NCBI GenBank assembly: GCA_000320545.1
Contig: ADNK01001212.1
Span: forward strand, 1 to 20,091
Direction of reading: 5' to 3'
Length of the DNA stretch: 20,091 nucleotides
Origin: Bigelowiella natans CCMP2755
Lineage: Eukaryota > Cercozoa > Chlorarachniophyceae
A program made the translations under genes and the position numbers. Under the pieces are notes generated by a model. The model did not search any database, was not told the DNA's origin, and worked only from the letters and a program-made list of their open reading frames with translations. Shown here one piece after another: positions 10,489-19,978 of this stretch; within the stretch, counting starts at the first letter, position 1, and each line of letters opens with the position of its first letter.

Positions 10489-11063
10489 GGTTCTGGGGAA
10501 AGGATCCTCGCTGGTGAATGTACCCTCGAGAAACGTTTGATACGATGTCGTTTTCACGAAAAAAGAAGTCTCAAGGAACAATATTAGATGTAAATAACAG
10601 TGAGATAGATAGACGAGTTTCATTGAGGAGGGAACGCTCCTTAGTTAGAAGCAGTCTTGTAGGCCCACTCGTATTTGTGGATGATATTGTAACACGTACA
10701 CAAATACACGGGCTGCACATTGCTGCCATTATTGATAATCGAATCGCTCTCGCCTGCTGATCATCATGATGGCTCCGTTCTGTTATCAATGGGTTACAAT
10801 GATTATTTTACGCCACTTGTCATGCAAATTGCGGAATTACGCCGCATCACGGCATGTGCTAGCTAAATGCATCTAGCCATGTCTGCTAGATGTTATTATA
10901 AGCTACCAGGCGTATGGCACCGTAAGGCACGCTTGCTAGCTTGATTATTAGCAATATGCGATACGTCAATGAATCTAAGAAGTGGCAGCGCTAGGCTAGG
11001 CTACATGTACTACTAGACTAGTATATACTAGCCAATGGCAATACACATGCATCGCATGCAATA
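10489..11063. other. Tail-to-tail spacer after NUS1, CTAG-rich in its second half
   Basis: The first 300 bp are probably 3' UTR of NUS1; an 80-codon open frame at 10518-10760 shows no recognisable family. From about 10858 to 11035 I count nine CTAG tetramers in under 200 bp, many as GCTAGC or ACTAG. Confidence 0.65.
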
Positions 11064-11430
11064 TGAGAAGGATGTAATATGTAATGAAATGTTTGTGTTT
11101 AAATTTTTTCAATGGTCATCCTGATGTAGCTATGCAGAGCAGCGGCTACGACAGCGCTCATAACAAACAACTGACGGCCATCGTTTGGATCGCAACGACG
11201 AATCGAAACCAAACGCCTCTCGAACGCAGAAAAAAGAACTCGCGCGACTGCGCGCAATGCACGATGTGCCAGATCAAATCGTCATGCATTTTCGATTCGT
11301 GCACGCAACACGTGACCAAAGAGACAAACAGGCACAACTTGAGCGCTGTGGCCGCTGTATTGCACAGATGCATTGGAATGACCATTGAAAAATTTTTAAA
11401 CATTTCATCACATATCGATCCGTCTCACAC
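11064..11430. mobile_element. Palindromic MITE-like element, copy 1
   Basis: Left arm about 11064-11160 (TGAGAAGGATGTAATATG, then TTTCAATGGTCATCCTGATG, then GCAGCGGCTACG). The right arm, about 11341-11430, is its reverse complement with scattered mismatches (GCGCTGTGGCCGCTG, then ATGACCATTGAAAAA, then CCGTCTCACA). Overall about 367 bp with imperfect arms of about 90-100 bp and no transposase. The same arm sequence recurs at 16271-16699. Target-site duplications are not obvious. Confidence 0.6.
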
Positions 11431-11854
11431 ATCATCACATCGATCGGTCTCGTCGCAAGCCTAGTTCCTAGCGTGCATGTGGGCCATTTGAACCGATTCG
11501 ATTCGCTAGCAGCGCATTCCACGAACCAGCGCGCACAATTAATAGCTACACAGCTAAAATGCAAGGTGAGATGCATGTGCACAGCGGCTACCAATCGTCA
11601 CATCCGCTAGTCGTCCGTCTCATGCACAGCAGCTACCATGCACACCTGCAACCTGCTCGAATGCATTTCGTGTGCCATTCGATCATGCATGGCGATGATG
11701 GATGCTGCTAAACAAGCTACAATTATGAAGCAACGAATATTCAAATAACGTCAACTTTATTCTATTATTATTTTAGTATCATACATTACTTTTTTTGATT
11801 TGGATTCAATGAAAAATGGACAAATCGCTGATGCCACTGAGCATCATTCAAGTC
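11431..11854. other. 3' flank of the PTEN gene
   Basis: 424 bp downstream of the PTEN stop. The part nearest the gene is AT-rich 3' UTR with a polyadenylation signal; the rest is rich in GCATG, CTAG and CAGC words. No coding region is supported. Confidence 0.6.
11756..11761 (-). terminator. Probable polyadenylation signal of the PTEN gene
   Basis: AATAAA on the minus strand, 94 bases beyond the TGA at 11855-11857, in AT-rich sequence. Confidence 0.55.
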
Positions 11855-14636
11855 TCAGGAAACTACTTTAAATTCCAGTATCATTTTAAACTCCTTAGGT
11901 ACTGTTGAATGTTTTGTGTCCTTACAGATTTTATCAATCTGGGTTTTGTGAAGTTCCAATTTGCAGATTCCTTTGATATCCGGCTCCAGGAATCTTGTGT
12001 TCAACCAAAGCTGAAAAAGCTTCTTCTTTTTCATGGAGTACCGCTTGCGAAATTGGAAAGTGATCCTTACGTCATCATTTAGAATCATATCTGGTTCCCC
12101 TCTCCATGTTGCACAGTTCTCTTTTTCTTCGCAAGGTAATTTCTTAGCCTTCTTGAATCTCTTCACCAGACGCTTCAATACAGCATCTGGAATTCTCTTG
12201 CCCTCCTCGACATCAATCTTGTCGGTGTTTTTCACTTGCTTTAGTTGGTTGACGCCTTTGAGCTCCATCGTGTCAAACATGTCTATGCTGAACCAACAGT
12301 TCCCTTGGCCCATGTGTTTGGGTTTGGGCTCCATAGTCATCGAAACAAGCTGCACCTTTTGGCTACGTGGTATTTTCTTCTTACCAGAGCGCTTGTCCTC
12401 GAGAAACCGACGGAAATAATCTACATATCTCATTTGGCTAGGGATGGTTACTCCTTTGGAGTTCTTTGTTCTTTTCACAGCGAAATACCTCAATGCTGAG
12501 AAACTGTCTTGGTGTTGACTGTTGTAAATTAAATATGCTGATATCATCAAGCCGGTCCGGCCCTTCCCCGCCTTGCAGTGTATCGCGGCACAATTCTGCT
12601 CACTTTCTTCAAGAAATTTGTGAAGGTGTGCACAGAAAGGTTCCATCATATCAAAAGGGCAAGGGTTGTGGTCTTCAAATCCGTATTGCACAACACGGTT
12701 GTGGAATTTCTTGATTGGGTACGAACGGTCGTCACAAAGGTTATAGAGCTGAAAATGGTCTTTGTGGAAATGCTCGAGAAATCTAATTACTTCGTCGAGG
12801 TTATTTCGATATAACGCTGACATATCGGACGCAGGTATTCCCATAGCAATTATTTGGGGAGTAATATATGACAAATCAAGATCAAATCCTTCGACCATGA
12901 ACCTACGTTTCTTTTTTGAAACCTGGCCCCGTACAATCCCCAGAAGAGATTTTTGTGTTTTTTCATCCGGTCTGCTAAAGTCTCCTGTTTGAATCTGCAC
13001 GTCCTTAACGTAGTTGCTTGGGAATAGTCCCACCCGCAGTGGCTTGCTTCCTATCACCCTTCCTCTCATAATTTTCACGTCTTCCTTTTCTTCATCCCCA
13101 TCTTCGAAACTAGCTGTAAAGGCAAGGTATATGTTTCAGGTTTTTTGTTCAAACTGATATAAATTGTGCAAATTACTTAAGAAAGAAGCCAAGTCCATTT
13201 TCTGAGTCTTCTTCGGTGCCTCCACCTTCACATCCGGATCTAACGAAGGTGGGATATTATGTACTATCCAACAAGATTGTTTCAATCAATAAATTACCTA
13301 GAATTTCTATTATCTCGTCATAGGTGAACCACGTGTGCTTCTTCTTTCCAACAGGTTTATAGTCAAAGAGAGCCCGTACCCAGGTAGGAACCTAAAATAA
13401 AATGATCATTTCGAGGATAAGGTAACTTCACTTGGAGTTTATACCTTCAGAGATGCTCCAGTATTCCTCGCTGTGATGCGCAATGAATGGGTAGGCGTAT
13501 CCTTGGCGACCGTCTGGAAGAAAAGGCGTGAGAATCATGATAACCTTATCTGAAGAAAATTAATACCATAATTTTTTGAATTTGGGTCTCCAGGGCTGTC
13601 ATTTGGCGTGTGCCATTTCTATATTTTTGTCGTAACAGTTCCATTTCGCTCTGGCGTGTTTCCTCACTTAGCTTTCGCTCGAGAGTCTTTACTTCCTCAG
13701 CTTTTGCTTTTCTCTGCTCCTCAAGCTTCATAGCCTTCGTGATTTTATGTGCTAACATCTGATCCTCTCTATCCGTATCACTAGAATGTCCCTCCTCGTC
13801 TCTTCATTCACATCCGAAACATACAACAATTTTAGTTTTTAATTTGAGTTTATGTAAATTGATGATGTTGAAAGCAAATTACATTTCACTGAGAAGATGG
13901 TTATGGGACCCTAATCCTGAAGGTGATAGTCCCGAGTTTGGTGTAGAAACACTTTCACGTGGGGACTTCGGAATCGTTATTGAATGCTTCATATCTGAAG
14001 CTAATCTGTTTCTTTTCTCAACAGCAGATAGTTCCTCCTCGCTGTCCAAAAGTAAGAAAGTTATTCCAGCCTAAGTTTTTTAAGAGATAACTGCATGTAA
14101 ATTTGAGCAGACCTGTTCTTCATTTTGGAGTAATGGATTGGAGAGGGGGAGAGAGAACAAATTCCTTCTCCACAATCTTCTACTATGTTGCACGCGTGTT
14201 GAAGCTTTACTGAAAATCAAGAGACCAAATTACACATCTCTCGAGAATCTCGAATATTTTTTTCAGCTACTAAATCTGGATTCAGATAAAGTTTTCGGAA
14301 AATTTACTCATTTTCTAAGAAGCGACATACATAAAGCATTGTCTACCGAATTCTCTAGGGCTTTGCGGCTAACTGACAAGCCACAAGTTGTGTTCGCTGT
14401 TCTGTTTTAGGATACCGGGAATAACGGCAACCTTATCTTCTCACAGAGAGAAATCCCCCTGCGAAAGCAATCCTAGTTTCTAGTTTGCAGAAGCGGAAAC
14501 CATTCATCAACGTACGACTTCTAAACAGGAAGTTTTTCCCTCCGAATTTGCTCTAATTCGCACAACGCACAAAAAGCGCCTGCTTCAAGCTGAAATCCTC
14601 GCTAGGAATCCTGAAAATTCCTAGTTTTGTCCCCAT
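11855..14636 (-). CDS. PTEN: Coiled-coil/SH3/PTEN phosphatase fusion
   Basis: Thirteen exons: 14636-14571, 14520-14501, 14458-14432, 14401-14331, 14209-14113, 14041-13883, 13801-13567, 13513-13445, 13391-13298, 13239-13177, 13113-11855 are the eleven I can fix; all phases agree and give about 719 residues. From residue 339 on it is a complete PTEN: basic PIP2-binding KKKRRF (367-372), FEDHN (446-450), P-loop HCKAGKGRTG (479-488, Cys480), identical to animal PTEN, then a C2 domain to the end. It lacks the acidic C-tail and PDZ-binding end. Before it lies an SH3 (249-338: RALFDYKP to GLFPSNYV) with an acidic insert, a coiled coil (about 165-235), a Ser-rich stretch and an unrecognised helical N-terminus. 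Known activity: removes the 3-phosphate of PI(3,4,5)P3. The last six exons are secure; exons before 13801, including 20- and 27-nt microexons, rest on splice phase. Treat the exon count as eleven confirmed rather than thirteen. Confidence 0.93.
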
Positions 14637-14983
14637 TCCTTCTCGGCTATTGGGAGGAATCTGAAAAGGAGATTTTTTGAAAAGAAATTGTACGAAATAT
14701 TGTCGCACATAATATTACGATCCCATCTCAACCGTCGTACTATTCCTCGATCACACACACGGAGCAGGACCTAGGACTCTGCTAAGGTGTTTGTTTTGTG
14801 TGCAATGAATGATCTCTCATCCCTCAATGCGGACAGGGGCTAGATGAAAGTTCCTCTACTCTCGATAGTTACATGACCTTTCTTGGATGAATTGTTGAAA
14901 TAGCACGTTTCCAACCGAATTGCCATTTGGTCGATCTTGACCAAAAAAATGGGACTCTAACCGACATACTTCCTTTAGGAAAA
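14637..14983. promoter_or_regulatory. Head-to-head 5' spacer (PTEN fusion / G gamma)
   Basis: 347 bp between the proposed start codons. No coding exon is seen. CCTTTAG just before the G gamma ATG could be the acceptor of a 5' UTR intron. Confidence 0.5.
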
Positions 14984-15196
14984 ATGAGCGGGCATACCGA
15001 ACAGGACAAACTGACGGAGCTCAAAAACGAAGTTAACAAACTAAAAAGCGAGAGAGATTTGCTAAAGGGTGTCAAAATGACGCCACAACAAGCTGCTGGT
15101 GAGATTCTTGAGCATCTGAAAAAGGCAGAAGTAGATCCCATCATGGCGACCGATAACCCATGGAGACCATCGACTGATTGCTGTGTTTTGGCTTAG
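14984..15196 (+). CDS. Heterotrimeric G-protein gamma subunit
   Basis: A single open frame of 70 residues, the usual G gamma length, starting at the first in-frame ATG (MSGHTEQDKLTEL) and ending TAG. It has an N-terminal helix that would pair with G beta, then AGEILEHLKKAEVDPIM and DNPWRP, the conserved DPxx...NPW pattern of the GGL domain. The C-terminus DCCVLA ends in a CaaX box (CVLA). With Ala at the last position, farnesylation is expected rather than the geranylgeranylation typical of CxxL animal subunits. Known role: prenyl-anchored partner of G beta in G-protein signalling at the plasma membrane. The reading frame stays open upstream to about 14927 without an ATG. Divergent neighbour of the PTEN fusion. 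Small size limits certainty, but the combined motifs are specific. Confidence 0.85.
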   Translation: MSGHTEQDKLTELKNEVNKLKSERDLLKGVKMTPQQAAGEILEHLKKAEVDPIMATDNPWRPSTDCCVLA

Positions 15197-16238
15197 CGGT
15201 TTGCCTGATGCTGTTGAAATAGAAGCTTTCGCAAATTCCGCACCAAAACTACTAATTGTCACTCATGCCTAATTCACACGGGGTTTTAGAGGAGTACAGG
15301 CCAGATATACAGAAGTGGCCACTGAAAATGTTTATATCGCAGTGATGCTTTTTGTGTTCGTTTATCGATGGATCACATCTAATCAATTCTCGAATCACAT
15401 CAAATGCAGTCGTAGGTTAAAGTTGCCATTATTAATTGGGCAAAATCAGTGTAGAACGTCGTACATCAGACGTTGCAATAGAGGGATCAACTCCACCCGA
15501 TAGTCATGGAACATGCGTCGCAAATGCTGTGAACATGTAGCATGAAAAACACGCAGATCCTGCTTCATACGAAATCATATCATTTGCAATTTACACATGT
15601 TATACATGTAAAACACAATGTAGCACGAACACGTACGTACGATAAACGTAGCATAAAGCATATTTCCAGAGAGGGGGAGTTAGATCAAGCAACGAGCGAC
15701 CAAGCACAATTATGGTAGCGCCTACGTACAAAAGCAAGGCAAACTAGCAGAGACGCAAACCAATCTCTGTCGATCTTCTCATTTGCAAGCACCCTTACTA
15801 GCTAGCGCTGCTATGCTAGTATGTGACATTCTAGCATTGCTAGATTGCGTGTTCGTTAGCGATGTGCATGCGATGCTAGCATATGGCAGGATGGCCACAT
15901 CTAGCTGGACATTTACACGTGTGACGACGTACACGCACGCTAGCACGTGGATCGATCGAACTATAGCGAACATGAACACACGAACGTCTATCATAGATGT
16001 GTGCAACATCGTATACGTAGCTACGTACACTCACTACTTGCTAGCTGCGACTAGCCTAGCTTGTCTGAGTAGTGCTAGAGTTATAGAGTGTACAAATGCA
16101 GCAACTTGCAACCATCCAGACGCATGCATGACCATGATAGCATCCATGAAACAAATCTAGAAATGGCAATGCCTGCTAAATTGAAATTTAGAAATGACAA
16201 TGCAAACAATGGCAACGCAATGCATGTGTGTGCATGTG
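15197..16238. other. Tail-to-tail spacer, CTAG-rich
   Basis: No coding exon supported. The 125-codon open frame 15783-16160 has no family features. In 15795-16080 I count about twelve CTAG tetramers, where about one is expected by chance, mixed with ACGTACGT and GCATGC words. Confidence 0.65.
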
Positions 16239-16258
16239 TGCACATGCTAGCATGTGCA
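16239..16258. repeat. Perfect 20-bp palindrome
   Basis: TGCACATGCTAGCATGTGCA is its own reverse complement and sits just before the palindromic repeats. Confidence 0.9.
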
Positions 16259-16270
16259 TGACAATTGCAC

Positions 16271-16347
16271 AGCTACTGTGTTGTGATATCTAGATGTTAG
16301 GATGACCATTAAAAAGATTTAATCACTTCATTACATCCGTCTCACAC
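16271..16347. mobile_element. Palindromic-element arm, copy 2 (solo arm)
   Basis: GGATGACCATTAAAAAG followed by CATTACATCCGTCTCACA matches the right arm of copy 1 in the same orientation. I found no matching left arm upstream, so it is a solo or decayed copy. It abuts copy 3 end to end. Confidence 0.55.
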
Positions 16348-16351
16348 ACAC

Positions 16352-16525
16352 ATGAGATGGATGTAATGAAATGTTTTGAATCATAATTTTTCAATGGTCA
16401 TCTTAATGTAGCTGTGCAGAGCAGCGGCTACAGCGCTTAAGTTGTATCTAGCTGTTTGTTTCTTGTGTCACATGAAACAAACAGATGCAACTTAAGATAT
16501 ATGTATATATGTATATGTATATATA

Positions 16526-16567
<42 letters not shown>

Positions 16568-16699
16568 CTGTGTCTACAATGCAAGCATGGCACAAAACAC
16601 ATTCAAGTTTAAGACCTTGCTAGCTAGTGTTAATGTCGATCGACTACTCTAGTACCCCCATTGAAAAGATTTAATCAATTCATTACATCCGTCTCACAG
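16352..16699. mobile_element. Palindromic MITE-like element, copy 3
   Basis: The left arm (16352-16462) starts TGAGATGGATGTAATGAAATG and runs through TTTTTCAATGGTCATC and GCAGAGCAGCGGCTAC, matching the left arm of copy 1. The right end (16657-16699, ATTGAAAAGATTTAATC to CCGTCTCACA) is the inverted terminus. Total about 348 bp, close to copy 1. An (AT)n tract fills 16529-16565. The right end lies 58 bp from the stop of the RabGAP gene, probably inside its 3' UTR. Confidence 0.6.
16436..16496. repeat. Foldback hairpin inside copy 3
   Basis: CTTAAGTTG and CTGTTTGTTTC (16436-16444, 16452-16462) pair with GAAACAAACAG and CAACTTAAG (16474-16484, 16488-16496): 20 paired bases with an internal bulge and an 11-nt loop. 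Confidence 0.85.
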
Positions 16700-16756
16700 G
16701 TCACAAGCGTGCATCATCTAGCCATGCTATGCACTCTAACAATGAGTATCACTATA

Positions 16757-17576
16757 TCATGTGACTGGTCCCGTTGGTTTGGCTTTTTTCCCACTTCCAA
16801 ACCAATTTCTTATGGAGAATCTCCTCATCCTACTAGGTGTTGCCTGCGGTTGCTCACGATCTGCCTGCGACGATGACCGAGATGACCGCACAGAAGAAGG
16901 AGGCATAGCAGGCCTCCAATGCTGCAGAATGGCCCCGTGCAGGCGAAATATAGCAGAAGTCTTCGCATGCATCTGAATTACCCTTGAAAACTGAGTGAAG
17001 TCGAGCTTCCGTGTCCTCACCGCTTCGTCGCTCTCGTCGATCTTCGGGTAGACAACCTGGCGAAATATTGCCTGCGCGGGGAATTTGACCGCCTTCATGG
17101 CGTCGTATATCATGGAATCGTTGCAATGCTTGAACGAAATCTGAAGGACCAGACAGCACGATTAGTCGTGGATCGATCGTTTATGCAAATGCACAAAGCA
17201 TGCAAGACTTCCGCTTGCGACAGGGCGGAGAGCCGCGGCAGAATCAGCCATTTTCCACTCTGTGTTTCGTCGTTGTCGGTGTACGATTAGGCTCGATATT
17301 CACACCATCAACGTCATCATCGTCATCGTCATCGTCATCATCATCATCATCATCAATAATACTAACAAGTACAGTGACAAGAAGAACATCCACCGCAGCG
17401 CCACTGAATGGCATTTGTGTTTGCGCCGCGGGTTGCAGCACGAGGAAGAGTAGACGAAACGAAGTGCCATCGTAATAAATAAATGAGTACAATCATCACC
17501 TCGTTGATACGAACAAGCTGCCAACCGATTTGAATCCCCTTCTCCACGGACGACTTCATTATTTTTAAACACAGAT

Positions 17577-17613
<37 letters not shown>

Positions 17614-17789
17614 TATAAAGACGAGGAAATATATCGCCAGCTATCGCCCGAAGCACAGACCTCGATCAGAATTTTCTTCACCAACGGATATGCGCTAATC
17701 GTGTTGGTTTTGAGCTGCAATCCGAAAGGACCGCTGTCAAAAACCTGTTTGCAAAAAAGATCAACACACGCGAAACACAAGAAGAAGAA

Positions 17790-17830
<41 letters not shown>

Positions 17831-18520
17831 ATGACAATCACAATCAACTTCAGCTCCCAATGCTGGAAAAAAGGGGGGGGGGTGGGCGACGAGAAAACAC
17901 ACCACCTGCACAATGACCATGAAACGGTGATGGATGGGGCATGTTTAAATGACAATATTCATCGGTTTCGAGAGGAGGTCTCAAACACCGAATATGAAAA
18001 GCAGCATTGGTGATCGTTGTTAGCTCTACAACACAGAATTACTCACGCTTTAGCCGTATCTTAGGACAGAAACACGTGGAAATTCGCAGTATAAAGAGGA
18101 TTAGACAAATCGATCCAATTCCTTAATGTCACAGCACCTTTTCTATTATAATCTCCCTCTCCTTTGTAAACAGCCATCCCTTATTGATGAGGTCTCTACA
18201 CAGCTGCATCCGCCCCTGAGCAAGGTCCGGAGGAAGGAAGAAAGCATATTGCACGAGCGTGAAGAGGGTGGTAGGACACGACGGCACTCGCAACAAAGAC
18301 GAAAACGTCATTATCTCGAGGAAAAATAGCTTGGGGAAACCGTGATTTCCCCCCGCTATTCTTGCTCGCTGTAAGAACGATCGATATAGCAATAACTATC
18401 TTACTATTCGTCACTCGTATAGAGAATTTAAAATATGCTTATCTAGTCCAACCTTTTTCTCCTCATCGGATCTACATCCCTGAATATTTATGTGTGTGTA
18501 TATCAACTTCACATTACTCA

Positions 18521-18564
<44 letters not shown>

Positions 18565-19127
18565 ATATATAATATTGCAATGCTATTTTTTGTCGTGCGT
18601 GGGGCGCGGGGAAACCGGTTTTTTTTCGCAAATGAAAGGCGGTCAAAGCGTTTTTTGCGACCCCAAAAATGGGGGAAAGAACCGGGAAAAAGTTTTTAAA
18701 GAAATTTTCGGGGCCCCGCCTTTTTCAACCCCAAGCACAACCCCTCCCTTTTTTTAAAGCCTTTTAAAAGGGCCCTTATTCCCTTTCCCCCCCCCCCCCC
18801 CCCCCCCCCACCATATTAGTACTCTGCACCTTGATAGTCTCTGACTTCCTGAAGTAGGTGCGAAGCACGCTAATCTCGTACTCTAGGCTGCCGATTTTCT
18901 GAGCGACGATGATGCAGCGACGCATTGGGATGCGTGAGAGAGAACAAATGAGGAGTGAGGTGAGGGATGTGAGAGAGGTAGTGAGGAGGTTTTGTGGGGG
19001 GGGGTGCATTATTGATGCAATCTTCCTCATCGTCATCATCATCATCATCATGATCATCACCGATAAGTACTACATATACAGCCAGCGCTATTCTATCTGC
19101 CATATAATACATACATATATAGTCTAC

Positions 19128-19163
<36 letters not shown>

Positions 19164-19418
19164 TTATGTGTTTTTTCAAAAATCGCACTTGAACGATGCG
19201 GGTGAAGGACGTCTTGTCAAGTTCCTTTTGGAAGCTATGCAGAGTGAAACTGAGCAATTCGTCCCCGTTGGTGATGGCGAGGAGGTCCTCACTCTTTTTT
19301 GATCCCGTGCCACCGCCACCACCACAACATTAACAACAACAACGGCAATGACCACGAAAGCAGGGCGAGAGAGAAAGAAACAGTGAGAGTCATCACAACA
19401 TAAAGATGCATAAATCAG

Positions 19419-19465
<47 letters not shown>

Positions 19466-19874
19466 TGTGCCTGTGTGTGAAACACAATACACGTGCGTAT
19501 TTGCAGCAGCATCACTACCACCCCCACCGCTATGGCCACTATCATCACCCTGTGCAGGAGGATTTCCAGCGCCATAAGAAACAGCATCTCGTCTCCATAG
19601 CAAAACAAATAGTCCCAGAACTACAAGAGCACAACGAACATCACGCGACCGGTCAAACGATCCGAAAGGAAAAGGCGGCCAGGAAGAGAAAGAAGAGGGG
19701 GAGGAGGAAATAAAAAGAATATATAAAAGCCAAGCCTCCGTGATGATATATATTTAAATAACAACAATCAGGAGCAGCACCGAATAAGCCTCGCTAGGAA
19801 GAAATCAGCAAAAGCATGCGTGGTGGTATGGCTCATAAGCAGCAGCAGCACGATAAATGAGAAATAAACATCTT

Positions 19875-19910
<36 letters not shown>

Positions 19911-19937
19911 ATACACATACACACGAAGCAAGATTTA

Positions 19938-19978
<41 letters not shown>

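Noticed and set aside
10518-10760. 80-codon plus-strand open frame downstream of NUS1
   Set aside because: No homology pattern and no splice context; probably 3' UTR.
11084-11594. Overlapping open frames on both strands
   Set aside because: They run through the arms of the palindromic element, so openness is not evidence of a gene.
14138-14410. 90-codon plus-strand open frame
   Set aside because: Antisense to two phase-consistent exons of the PTEN gene, with no family features.
15783-16160. 125-codon plus-strand open frame
   Set aside because: Lies in the CTAG-rich spacer; its composition follows the repeated words and there are no domain motifs.
18138-18215. DEP-domain reading of this exon
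   Set aside because: Its last residues (REIIIEK) are better explained as the first strand of the PDZ domain continued in the next exon.
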